Below are positions 54,013 to 62,530 of a DNA stretch of 64,000 bases, piece by piece (the first letter of the stretch is position 1; the number at the start of each line of letters is the position of its first letter). The notes beneath the pieces were generated by a model. It had not been told where the DNA came from, ran no database searches, and saw only the letters and a program-made list of their open reading frames with translations. Origin of the DNA: Streptomyces ureilyticus (GTDB lineage Bacteria > Actinomycetota > Actinomycetes > Streptomycetales > Streptomycetaceae); the NCBI RefSeq assembly GCF_011045025.1, contig NZ_JAAKZX010000019.1, positions 17,618-81,617 of the forward strand, written 5' to 3'. Both the position numbers and the translations under genes were made by a program.

Positions 54013-54975
54013 TCAGATCATCTTCAGGCGCACCAGCGCGCCCAGCGTCAACGCCCCCGGCAGCAGCGGCAGCCACACCGTGATGATGCGGTAGGCGAGT
54101 ACGACCGCCGTCGCCACGGCTGCCGGGCCGCCGGCCGCCACCAGCGCGACGATCAGCGCGGCCTCGACCGAGCCGATACCGCCCGGCGTGGGGATGAGGG
54201 CGACGGCGACGGTCGCGGCCAGATACGCGACCACGATGTGCAGCGGAGACACCGGCAGCCCCAACGCAAGGCCCACCGCGACCAGTCCGGCCGCCTGCAG
54301 GATGGGGAAGGAGAGTGAGCCGCCCCACAACGCGAGCGCGCGCGCCGGCCGGGTGTGTACGGAGCGCGCCTCACCCAGGGCGGTCCGCAGGAAGGTGAAC
54401 ACGGCGGTGCGCAGCCGTCGTACGAGCAGCAGGGCCGCCACCGCGACGCACACCGCCGCACCGGCGGCGATCAGCAGCGGACCGACCGCCGCGTCCGGGA
54501 TGAGCTTGTCGGGGCGCAGCGCGTCGGGGAAGGCGATCAGCAGGGCCAGCAGCAGTCCGGTCCTGGCTATGGACTCCGCGAGCAGATAGAGCGCGAGCGC
54601 GGCCGAGGAGCGGGCCAGCGGGATCCCGCACACCGCCATGAAACGGAGGTTGACGGCGCTCGCGCCGAGTCCGGTCGGCAGCAGATGGTTGGCGGTGTTC
54701 GCCGCGAACTGCGTGGCGAGCAGGCGGCATTTGGGCAGCCGCTCGACCAGGGCGCCCTGCCGGGTGACGGCCGCCGCGACCCAGGTGAGACAGGTCGCCG
54801 CCCCGGCCGCCAGCAGCCAGGGCCACTTGGCCGTCGCCAGGTGGCCGAAGCCGTCCACGAGCACGGGCCAGTGGCGCACCGCGACCACGGCCACGAGGGC
54901 GAGCGGAAGCAGGCACAGGATCTGGCGGACCGGGATGCGTCGGCGGAGGGTGCGGGGAAGTCGTACGTCCGTCAC
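54013..54975 (-). CDS. YbhN/UPF0104-type integral membrane protein (flippase-like)
   Basis: A 320-residue protein of the lysylphosphatidylglycerol synthase membrane-domain family (YbhN, UPF0104). Seven or eight hydrophobic helices run through it, and the family marks are visible: TRQGALVERLP, NHLLPTGLGASAVNLRF after the second helix, and PTPGGIGSVEAAL before the last helices. Members are thought to move lipids or lipid-linked groups across the membrane; the substrate here is unknown, and no aminoacyl-transferase domain is attached. The GTG at 54975 lacks a good ribosome site, so the true start might be a few codons away. It is divergent from the SoxR-type ABC exporter gene. Confidence 0.83.
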   Translation of the reverse strand: MTDVRLPRTLRRRIPVRQILCLLPLALVAVVAVRHWPVLVDGFGHLATAKWPWLLAAGAATCLTWVAAAVTRQGALVERLPKCRLLATQFAANTANHLLPTGLGASAVNLRFMAVCGIPLARSSAALALYLLAESIARTGLLLALLIAFPDALRPDKLIPDAAVGPLLIAAGAAVCVAVAALLLVRRLRTAVFTFLRTALGEARSVHTRPARALALWGGSLSFPILQAAGLVAVGLALGLPVSPLHIVVAYLAATVAVALIPTPGGIGSVEAALIVALVAAGGPAAVATAVVLAYRIITVWLPLLPGALTLGALVRLKMI

Positions 54976-55081
54976 ACCGGGAAAGGCTTTCCGTGCCGTG
55001 CCAACGGGGGGTTGCGTGCACGGGGACGGCGGCTTACGCGCCGCGCACGTCCTTGGATCATGCGTTCACCGCCCGCACCTC

Positions 55082-55112
55082 TTGACCTCAAGGTTGCTTG
55101 AGGTCCTAGCGT
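55082..55112 (+). promoter_or_regulatory. SoxR-type promoter: 18-bp SoxR box in a 19-bp spacer
   Basis: CCTCAAGGTTGCTTGAGG (55086-55103) is a dyad that matches the SoxR box of E. coli (CCTCAAGTTAACTTGAGG) in both 7-bp arms. It overlaps a promoter with -35 TTGACC (55082-55087) and -10 TAGCGT (55107-55112), spaced by 19 bp, the over-long spacer typical of MerR-family activation. The expected transcript start falls on the A of the ATG at 55120. Confidence 0.8.
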
Positions 55113-55119
55113 CGTTCTC

Positions 55120-57015
55120 ATGAGCATGGAAACCACAGCCTGGATGCAGCTGCACAGCGTCATGAACGCCCAGCAGGAACGCCGACCCCTCGCCCGCGCG
55201 ACGCTGCGCCGCATCGCCGGTTTCGCCCGTCCACACCGTCGCCGTATCGGGCAGTTCGTCCTGCTCAGCGTGGCGACCGCGCTGCTCGCGGTGGCGACGC
55301 CGGTCCTCGCCGGACGGGTCGTGGACGCGATCGTGTCCGGCGGCGAGGAGGGCACGGTCGTACGCCTTGCCCTGCTCATCGCCCTGATCGCGTTCGCCGA
55401 GGCGGCGCTGGGCCTTGCGAGCCGCTGGCTCTCGTCGAGGCTCGGCGAGGGACTCATCCTCGATCTGCGGACCGCGGTCTTCGATCATGTGCAGCGCATG
55501 CCGGTCGCGTTCTTCACCCGTACCCGTACGGGAGCGCTCGTCAGCCGCCTCAACAACGACGTGATCGGCGCCCAGCGGGCGTTCAGCAACACCCTGTCCC
55601 AAGTGGTCGGCAACCTCGTGACGCTGCTGCTCACCCTCGCCGTCATGCTCACCCTGTCCTGGCAGATCACGCTGCTCGCCCTGGTCCTGCTCCCGGTGTT
55701 CGTCGTCCCCGCCCGCCGCATGGGCCGCCGGATGGCGAAACTCCAGCGCGAGGCCGCCGACCTGAACGCCGCGATGGGCACCCGCATGACCGAACGCTTC
55801 TCCGCGCCCGGCGCCACGCTCATCAAGCTCTTCGGACGCCCCGAGGACGAGTCGGAGGAGTTCGCGGCGCGGGCCCGGCGGGTGCGCGACATCGGGGTCC
55901 GTACGGCCATGGCGCAGACGGCGTTCATCACCGCGCTGACCCTCGTCTCCGCGCTCGCACTCGCCCTCGTCTACGGCCTCGGCGGCTGGTTCGCGCTGCG
56001 CGGCAGCCTGGAGGCGGGCGCCGTGGTGTCGCTGGCGCTGCTGCTCACCCGCCTGTACGCGCCCCTGACCTCCTTGGCGGGAGCGCGAGTTGAGGTCATG
56101 AGCGCCCTCGTGAGCTTCGAGCGCGTCTTCGAGGTGCTCGACCTGAAGCCGCTGATCGAGGAGAAGCCGGGTGCCCGGAAGGTGCCGGACGGTCCGGTCT
56201 CCGTCGAGTTCACCGATGTCCGCTTCGGCTATCCGTCCGCGGACAAGGTGTCCCTGGCCTCGCTGGAGGAGGTGGCCTCGTTGGACACCCGCGGTGGCGC
56301 CGAGGTGCTGCACGGCATCTCGTTCCGTGCCGAACCCGGGCAGACCGTCGCGCTTGTCGGTTCCTCCGGTGCCGGGAAGTCGACCATCGCGCAACTGCTG
56401 CCGCGGCTGTACGACACCGATGAGGGCTCCGTGCGCATCGGTGGCGTCGACGTGCGCGACCTGAGCGCCGAGTCGATGCGGGGCGCTGTCGGCATGGTCA
56501 CCCAGGACGGGCACCTCTTTCACGACTCGGTGCGCGCCAATCTGCTGCTTGCGCGGCCCGACGCCGACGCCTCCGGCGACGACGAGCTGTGGGACGTTCT
56601 GCGGCGCGCGCGCCTCGAGGACCTCGTGCGGTCGCTGCCCGATGGGCTCGACACGGTGGTCGGTGAGCGCGGCTATCGGCTGTCCGGCGGTGAACGTCAG
56701 CGCATGACGATCGCGCGGCTGCTGCTCGCCCGGCAGCGGGTGGTCATTCTTGACGAGGCCACCGCGCATCTGGACAACACGTCTGAAGCCGCTGTCCAGG
56801 AGGCGCTCACCGAAGCGCTGTCGGGCCGCACCGCGGTGGTCATCGCCCATCGGTTGTCGACCGTACGGGCCGCCGACGCGATCCTTGTCGTCGAGGCGGG
56901 ACGGATCGTGGAGCGGGGCACGCATGAGGAGTTGCTCGCGGTGGGTGGGCGGTACGCGGAGCTGTATCGGACGCAGTTCGAGAAGGGCGCGCCGCCGCTC
57001 GATGCGGCGGCATGA
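55120..57015 (+). CDS. ABC exporter half-transporter under a SoxR-type promoter
   Basis: A 631-residue homodimer-type ABC exporter: six membrane helices over about residues 35-310, then an ATPase domain with normal Walker A (GSSGAGKST), Q-loop (VTQDGHLF), signature (LSGGERQR), Walker B (VVILDEAT) and H-loop (IAHRLST). A short extra insert between the first ATPase strands (VSLASLEEVASLDTRGG) is unusual. There is no ribosome site; the ATG at 55120 is where transcription should begin, so the mRNA is likely leaderless. In Streptomyces coelicolor SoxR controls a small set of genes that includes an ABC transporter and answers to redox-active secreted compounds, so this exporter probably removes such a compound. 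It is not linked to the siderophore regulon. Confidence 0.9.
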   Translation: MSMETTAWMQLHSVMNAQQERRPLARATLRRIAGFARPHRRRIGQFVLLSVATALLAVATPVLAGRVVDAIVSGGEEGTVVRLALLIALIAFAEAALGLASRWLSSRLGEGLILDLRTAVFDHVQRMPVAFFTRTRTGALVSRLNNDVIGAQRAFSNTLSQVVGNLVTLLLTLAVMLTLSWQITLLALVLLPVFVVPARRMGRRMAKLQREAADLNAAMGTRMTERFSAPGATLIKLFGRPEDESEEFAARARRVRDIGVRTAMAQTAFITALTLVSALALALVYGLGGWFALRGSLEAGAVVSLALLLTRLYAPLTSLAGARVEVMSALVSFERVFEVLDLKPLIEEKPGARKVPDGPVSVEFTDVRFGYPSADKVSLASLEEVASLDTRGGAEVLHGISFRAEPGQTVALVGSSGAGKSTIAQLLPRLYDTDEGSVRIGGVDVRDLSAESMRGAVGMVTQDGHLFHDSVRANLLLARPDADASGDDELWDVLRRARLEDLVRSLPDGLDTVVGERGYRLSGGERQRMTIARLLLARQRVVILDEATAHLDNTSEAAVQEALTEALSGRTAVVIAHRLSTVRAADAILVVEAGRIVERGTHEELLAVGGRYAELYRTQFEKGAPPLDAAA

Positions 57016-57039
57016 GCGGCGTAAGCGGCATAAGAAGCG

Positions 57040-57234
57040 TCACGCTTCCGGAAGCCGGCGCATTTCGATGACCTGCAGGCCAAGGTCCTGGAACCGGAGG
57101 AGCAGGCCGTAGAGGTGCGCCTCGTCGGTGACCTGTCCGAAGAGGAGGGTCTGCTCCGGAGTCGGGGCCCTTTCCAGCTCCGGGAAGGCCCCGGCGACGG
57201 CTGCGGACAGGCGGCCGGTGACGCGGAACTCGTC
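57040..57234 (-). pseudogene. Small conserved-looking frame without a start codon behind the LuxR gene
   Basis: The frame reads DEFRVTGRLSAAVAGAFPEL, then TLLFGQVTDEAHLYG, and ends GLQVIEMRRLPEA before TGA at 57040. It has the strand-helix pattern of the small proteins of about 70 residues often found beside Streptomyces regulators. The frame runs upstream through the last codons of the LuxR gene to a stop and has no ATG, GTG or TTG. The GTG overlapping the LuxR stop lies in another frame. So either its first few codons were lost, or an unusual start is used. It overlaps the LuxR stop by two bases. Confidence 0.45.
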
Positions 57235-59920
57235 ACAGCAGGCCGAGCTCCCGCGCTCGCCGCACCGCCTCGCCCCGGCGGGAGACCACGAGCTTGCGAT
57301 AGATGCTCCGCAGGTGCGTCTTCACCGTGTTGACCGACAGACACATCGCCGCCGCGATCTCCTCGGTCGACATGACCTGCGCGCAGTGCTCGAGCACTTG
57401 ACGCTCGCGAACGCTGAGCTGCTCCACGACCAGCGGAGCCGAAGCGCTTGCCAGCCATGCGTGCCTCTGGGCCGCATCAGGCCCCAGCTCCAGGAGGTGC
57501 CGCACCCAGGGACCTGCCTCGAGGAAGGGTCGGCGGAGTGTTTCGGGCCGGGCGACGGCGAGGGCTCTGCCGAGCGTGCTGTGTGCCGACTCGGTGTCCT
57601 TGGCGAGGAGCGCGGCATGGGCCCGTATCAGAAGGACGGCGACCCGTTGCGTGATTCCCGCGTCTCGATGATCGCCCGGTGCCGGGAGGAGACCGAGCGC
57701 CCGGTCCGGGTCTCCTGACGCGAGGTGGGCGCGGGCAAGCGCGATGACGTGCGCCGACGCGTCGGGCCCGGCTTCGTGCAGGGCGCTGATCGCCGCCGTG
57801 GGATCGCCCCGGGCCACGTGAATGGCCGAGTCCGCGAGGGCGATGCGCTGCGCCGGCCAGGGCGGAAGCGCCGGCGGACGATCCTCGAGCGCCGCGAGGG
57901 CGGCGCGCCCGCGGCCTTGCGCGCGGTTCAGGTGGGCGCGCGCCACCAGCATTTCGGTACACGTGACCGGGTCGTGCTCCGCGTCGGGGCACTCGGAACC
58001 GAGGTCGAGGTGATGGAGGGCGTCCCGGAGATCGCCGCGTTCGAGGGCGACGGTGGCCAGGGCGAGGTGGCCGATCCCGGACCGCCGGGCCGGCGGGACG
58101 GAGCGGCAGCGGGCGGTCGCGAGGGCCAACCGAGCGTGTTTCTCGGCCTCGTTGAGTTCACCGCGGAGGGATTCCAGCAGGGCCAGCTGCCCGAGACTGA
58201 GGTGCCGTACGACATCGGTCGCATCCGTGCGGCCGTCCGCCGCCGCGGCGAACGCGGTGCGGGCGGCGCCGAGCCGTCCGGTGAGCAGCAGCCCGCGGGC
58301 CAGTCCGTACCGCCGCAGCGCCTCGATCTCCGGATGCTCCGCACGCCGCGACCGCGGAACGCGCCCGGCGAGATCCAGGGTCCGGTCCGCCTCCCGGACA
58401 GCATCGCGGTCGCGGTCGCCACCGCCGGGCGAGCTGAGCAGCCGGAGCAGGGAGAGAGCAAGCTGTGTCTCCGGGGATGGCTGTGCTTGGGCGGTGCGTA
58501 TGTGCTCCTCGGCCCGGTCCAGTTGCGCCCGGCAGCCCGCCAGGTCGTACCGGGCGGCGGCACAGGCCCCCGCGACGAGCGCGGGCGCGGTTCCGGGGAG
58601 ATCACGGGGCATACCGGTGAAGCAGCTCGCCAGCCGGTACGCCTCGGGGCCGGTGAGCAGGCGCCCGATCTCCAGGTCGTCGACCATGCGGGCGGTGGCC
58701 CACTCCCAGTCCGCCGTCGCGGCCGCCTGCTCCAGTGCCTCGGTGAGTCGGCCGTGGTCGGCGAGCCAGGCCGCGGCCAGGCGGCGCAGGCGGGGCTCGA
58801 GGCCGGGATGGTGGTGGCGCAGGTGGGTGCGGAGGACCTCGGCGAACAGCGGCTGGAAGCGGCACCACCTCGTTCCCGCCACGGACTCGACGAAGGCGCC
58901 CGCGCGGGTGAGCCCGGCCAGGATCCACTCCGCGTCCTCGCGTTCCGTCAGGGTGTTCGCCAGGTCGGGGTGCACCCGGTCGAGAATGCTTGAGCGCATC
59001 AGCAGGTCGCGGGTGGTCTCGGGCTGGGTGTCGAGTACCTCGGCGAGCAGGTAGTCGGCGACCGCGCTCTGGGACGCCGCGAAGGAGCGGGCGAAGCCGT
59101 TCGGGTCGTCGGTCCGTTGCATCTCCAGGGCGCACAGCCTCAGCCCGGCCGCCCAGCCTCCGGTGCGGGTTGTGAGGGTGTCGGCGCTTTCCTCGCAGGA
59201 CTCGAGACCATGTCCGCGCAGCAGTGTGGTGGCCTCCCGGCGGGTGAATGCCAGATCGGCGCTGCGGACCTCGCAGATCCGGCCCTGGGCGCGGTAGCGG
59301 TGCAGCGGAAGCAGGGGGTCGACCCGGCTGATGACGACCAGGCGCAGGCTCTGTCCCGCGTGGGTCAGGACGAAGTCCAGGGCCGAGGTCACCTCGCGTA
59401 CCGGAACCTGGTCGAGACCGTCGAGTACGAACACGACCGGCCGATGCCGGCGGGCGAGTCCGGACGCGAGCCTCGTGAGCAAGGAGTGCTCGACGAAATC
59501 GGCGGACCCGGGCCGGTCCGGGTCCTCGGGCAGGTCGATCCGGTGATGGTGCAGCGCTTCGAGTACGTACGCCCAGAACACCCCGGGCGCCTTGTCCTCG
59601 TGCTCCGCGGTCAGCCATACCACCGGGCCCGGTGCCGTCCCCTCGGCCACCCATGAGGCGGCCAGTGTCGTCTTCCCCGCGCCCGCCGGGCCGGTGATCA
59701 GCGTCAGGGGGCCGGCCGTACCCGTGGTGAGCCGGTCCAGCAGCCGCTGCCGGCGTACGAGGGTCCGTGGCACGGCCGGGATCGCGAACTTCGCCGCCAG
59801 CAGCGGGTCACCCGTCGGCCCCCGGTGTGCCTCCGCGTCGCCGAGGCCGGAAGCCGGGACGTTCGCCGAGGTGTGGGTATCGCGGGTGTCGCGTGCTGCT
59901 GAGGCTGTGTTGCGGGGCAT
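57233..59920 (-). CDS. LuxR-family transcription regulator, MalT-type (LAL)
   Basis: An 895-residue regulator. An N-terminal MalT-like NTPase (about residues 40-330) has Walker A GPAGAGKTT and Walker B VVFVLDGLDQ, and the sensor region ISRVDP. A long helical TPR-like middle (about 400-820) probably binds an inducer. A C-terminal LuxR helix-turn-helix reads LSVRERQVLEHCAQ, MSTEEIAAAMCLSVNTVKTHL. Such proteins, when loaded with ATP and inducer, assemble on DNA and activate genes. The start is ATG 59920, with GAGGG nine bases upstream; GTG 59926 is too close to that site. Targets are not obvious; the neighbours are the ABC exporter, which has its own SoxR-type promoter, and the membrane protein genes upstream. 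Confidence 0.92.
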   Translation of the reverse strand: MPRNTASAARDTRDTHTSANVPASGLGDAEAHRGPTGDPLLAAKFAIPAVPRTLVRRQRLLDRLTTGTAGPLTLITGPAGAGKTTLAASWVAEGTAPGPVVWLTAEHEDKAPGVFWAYVLEALHHHRIDLPEDPDRPGSADFVEHSLLTRLASGLARRHRPVVFVLDGLDQVPVREVTSALDFVLTHAGQSLRLVVISRVDPLLPLHRYRAQGRICEVRSADLAFTRREATTLLRGHGLESCEESADTLTTRTGGWAAGLRLCALEMQRTDDPNGFARSFAASQSAVADYLLAEVLDTQPETTRDLLMRSSILDRVHPDLANTLTEREDAEWILAGLTRAGAFVESVAGTRWCRFQPLFAEVLRTHLRHHHPGLEPRLRRLAAAWLADHGRLTEALEQAAATADWEWATARMVDDLEIGRLLTGPEAYRLASCFTGMPRDLPGTAPALVAGACAAARYDLAGCRAQLDRAEEHIRTAQAQPSPETQLALSLLRLLSSPGGGDRDRDAVREADRTLDLAGRVPRSRRAEHPEIEALRRYGLARGLLLTGRLGAARTAFAAAADGRTDATDVVRHLSLGQLALLESLRGELNEAEKHARLALATARCRSVPPARRSGIGHLALATVALERGDLRDALHHLDLGSECPDAEHDPVTCTEMLVARAHLNRAQGRGRAALAALEDRPPALPPWPAQRIALADSAIHVARGDPTAAISALHEAGPDASAHVIALARAHLASGDPDRALGLLPAPGDHRDAGITQRVAVLLIRAHAALLAKDTESAHSTLGRALAVARPETLRRPFLEAGPWVRHLLELGPDAAQRHAWLASASAPLVVEQLSVRERQVLEHCAQVMSTEEIAAAMCLSVNTVKTHLRSIYRKLVVSRRGEAVRRARELGLL

Positions 59921-60034
59921 GGCCACCGCCCTCTGGGTGCGGCTTGCGACGTGACTGAGGCCTCAGTTCCATCTGACGGCCTCACGTTCATGATCGCCAC
60001 ACGAGCCACACGAGAGGGCGGGAGGCCGGTCTGC

Positions 60035-60451
60035 TCAGCGGGCGTGGGTTTCCGGCCGCACCACGCACAGTGCCCAGATGACGAAGGAGTACAGGGCGAT
60101 CGCGATGATCGACCACACCGGGTAGTAGGGCAGGGACAGGAAGTTGGCGATGATCAGGAATCCGGCGATCGCCACACCCGCGATCCGTGCCGGGAGGGCC
60201 GCCTTGAACAGGCTGACACCGATGAGGACCCCCACGAATCCGAGGATCAGGTGGAACCAGCCCCACCCGGTCAGGTCGAACCGGAAGACGTACTGCGGCG
60301 TCGTGACGAAGAGATCGTCGCCGGCGATGCCCATGATCCCCCGGAAGATGTCGAGGACACCGGCGATGACCAGCATGACCGCCGCGAACACGACCAGTCC
60401 GGAGGCAGCAGCCATCTTTTCGGGGGAGCGGCGGTGCACTGTCTGCGTCAT
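60035..60451 (-). CDS. Four-helix membrane protein, DUF7144-type
   Basis: A 138-residue protein with four hydrophobic helices (residues about 18-37, 63-82, 88-106 and 109-127). The block FDLTGWGWFHLILG between the first two helices, and the short loop GIAGDDLFV, are typical of a widespread actinobacterial membrane family often listed as DUF7144. The function is unknown. ATG 60451 has GAGGA about seven bases upstream. It lies on the same strand as, and 55 bp from, the frameshifted GAP-family gene, so they may once have been expressed together. Confidence 0.82.
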   Translation of the reverse strand: MTQTVHRRSPEKMAAASGLVVFAAVMLVIAGVLDIFRGIMGIAGDDLFVTTPQYVFRFDLTGWGWFHLILGFVGVLIGVSLFKAALPARIAGVAIAGFLIIANFLSLPYYPVWSIIAIALYSFVIWALCVVRPETHAR

Positions 60452-60506
60452 GACGTTTCCTCGATTCGTCGGGCCCGCCTGTCTCAGGCGGGGATGTGCG
60501 CTTGCC

Positions 60507-61122
60507 TCAGGTGAGGATCAGGACGATGAAGATCGCGCAGGCGATGATGGTGATGAGCCAGCCATGAGTGCCGACCCACTCCCGTACCGCCGGCGCGGCG
60601 GATTCGGCCCGCCGGTGGAACAGGAGCCGGGCGAGCAACGGGATCGCGGCCACCAGGATGGTCAGGGCGATGAACGGAAGCGCCGCTGCGTATCCGGAGT
60701 CGCTCTGTTCCAGATGCACACCGACCGTCAGCATGATCACGATGTCCCGACGGCATCAGCAGGATGACGAGCAGTCCGACCTTGAACGCCTTCTTCAGGT
60801 CGGCCGTCATCAGCGTGCCGAGCCATTTCGGCGGCTCGGCGGTCGCCCGTCCGAACCAGTTCTTCGCCATCGACGCCGCCAGCAGGCCGACGAGCACATA
60901 CTGGATGATCTTGCCGCCCGAGCCGTTGTCGTCCCCGCTGCCCAGGTCGACGGCGAGTCCCCATGCGAGGGCCACTCCGGCCGCCGTCGCGACCGCTACG
61001 CCGCCCAGGAACCCCAGGGACACACGAACCGCGTTCGGTGTGGTCACGAAGATGACCGCCGACATGATCTGCGGCCCGGCCATCATGGTGATGGCCGGCG
61101 GAAGGATCTGGAGACCGTCCAC
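60507..61122 (-). pseudogene. GAP-family (Sap-like) membrane protein gene with a +1 frameshift
   Basis: The first part (61122 to about 60750) encodes an open frame starting MDGLQILPPAITMMAG, with several membrane helices and KKAFKVGLLVILLMPS. The second part, one frame over, begins at IVIMLTVGVHLEQ and ends AIFIVLILT at a stop at 60507. Removing one G from the GGG at 60746-60748 (CCC on the plus strand) joins them into one protein of 204 residues whose reading continues LLMPSDIVIMLTVG. GAP-family proteins (relatives of mycobacterial Sap, a sulfolipid exporter partner) have this size and helix pattern. Either the gene is broken, or the assembly has a homopolymer error. Confidence 0.7.
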
Positions 61123-61205
61123 GGGTTCAGCGTGCGGTCACCGCGGACGTGAGCACTCACCCGGGACGGGTGATTGTTGCGGGTGGCTCCCGGCGTCGCG
61201 GGTCG

Positions 61206-62510
61206 TCAGCCCAGAGTGACCTCGACGGGCAGTTTCTTGATGCCGTTGACGAAGTTCGAGCGGACGCGGGGGACCTCGCCGGCGAGGCGGATGTCCGCGA
61301 GGCGTGGGATCAGCTCCTCGAACATGATCCGGATCTCGGTACGGGCGAGCAGGTTGCCCAGGCACAGGTGGGGGCTGCCCTTGCCGAAGGTGACGTGGTC
61401 GTTGTGCTGCCGGGTGACATCGAAGTCGTACGGGTTGCCGAAGACCTCCTCGTCGCGGTTGCCGGAGGCGAACCACATGACGACCTTGTCGCCCTCCCTG
61501 ACCTGCTTGCCGCCGAGTTCGACGTCGCGGGTGGCGGTGCGGCGGAAGTGGTAGACGGGCGAGGCCCAGCGCAGGAACTCCTCCACCGCGGTGGGGATCA
61601 GCGAGGGATCCTCCTGGAGGCGGGCCAGCTGTTCGGGGTGCTGGAGGAGGGCCAGCATGGAGTGGGTGATGGTGTGGCGGGTCGTCTCGTTGCCGGCGAC
61701 GACCAGGAGCAGGAAGTAGTTGTCGAAGTCCCGCGGGGAGAGCGGGACGCCGTCGCGCGGGGTGGTGTTGACGAGCTTCGACACCAGGTCCGTGCCGTCG
61801 CCGCCGCGCCGTCGGCGGGCCAACTCCCTCCCGTACTCGAAGACTTCGAGTGAGGCGGGGGAGCGGAAGGGCAGGTCGCGGTACTGCTCGCTCTCCTCGC
61901 TGTGGAGCAGCACATCGGCGTAGTCGGGGTCGGTGTTTCCGATGATGCGGTTGCCCCAGTCGATGAGCTGCTGGTTGTCCGTAGGAGGTACGTCGAGGAG
62001 ACGGGCCAGCACATTGATGGGGAAGTCGGCCGAGATCTCCTTGACGAAGTCGAAGCTGCCCTTGGCCAGGGCGGCGTCCAGCGTGGTGGCGGTCAGGCCG
62101 CGCAGGAAGTCCGTGTAGCTGTTGATGACGTTCGCGCCGAACTGGCGCTGGATCAGGCTGCGCAGGGCGCGGTGGCGGACGCCGTCGAGCTCCAGGATGG
62201 AGGCGCGCCTCTTGATCTGGTCGTCGTCGACCTCTTCGAGGTTCACGAACTTCGTCGAGGTGAAGGTCTCCGCGTCGCGATCGACGGCGGCGATGTCCGC
62301 GTGCCGGGTCACCGCCCAGAAACCGGAGTTGGGGGCCTCCTCAGGCTGCCAGTGCACCGGGTCCTCGTGGCGCAGGGTGTGGAACATCCGCCAAGGGGTG
62401 ACCCCGTCGGTGAAGTTGTCCAGGTCGGCGAGGTCGACGTCGGCCAAGGCCATCGGTTCGCGTATCGCGTCGTTCGTGCTCGAAGTCGGGGTCGGGGTCG
62501 GGGTACTCAT
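61206..62510 (-). CDS. Cytochrome P450, CYP124/125/142-like
   Basis: A 434-residue soluble bacterial P450. The oxygen-binding I-helix has VAGNETTRHTI, the ExxR motif is EEFLR, and the heme loop reads FGKGSPHLCLGNLLAR with Cys as the heme ligand. The spacing of that loop (FGxGxPHxCLG) resembles the actinobacterial lipid- and steroid-hydroxylating CYP124/125/142 group. Substrate and redox partners are unknown, and no ferredoxin gene is beside it. ATG 62510 has GAGGAG ten bases upstream; a GTG at 62534 overlapping the upstream stop would add eight residues. It follows the glutamine synthetase-like gene directly, so the pair should be expressed together. Confidence 0.9.
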   Translation of the reverse strand: MSTPTPTPTSSTNDAIREPMALADVDLADLDNFTDGVTPWRMFHTLRHEDPVHWQPEEAPNSGFWAVTRHADIAAVDRDAETFTSTKFVNLEEVDDDQIKRRASILELDGVRHRALRSLIQRQFGANVINSYTDFLRGLTATTLDAALAKGSFDFVKEISADFPINVLARLLDVPPTDNQQLIDWGNRIIGNTDPDYADVLLHSEESEQYRDLPFRSPASLEVFEYGRELARRRRGGDGTDLVSKLVNTTPRDGVPLSPRDFDNYFLLLVVAGNETTRHTITHSMLALLQHPEQLARLQEDPSLIPTAVEEFLRWASPVYHFRRTATRDVELGGKQVREGDKVVMWFASGNRDEEVFGNPYDFDVTRQHNDHVTFGKGSPHLCLGNLLARTEIRIMFEELIPRLADIRLAGEVPRVRSNFVNGIKKLPVEVTLG

Positions 62511-62530
62511 GGTGCGGCGGCTCCTCGGCG

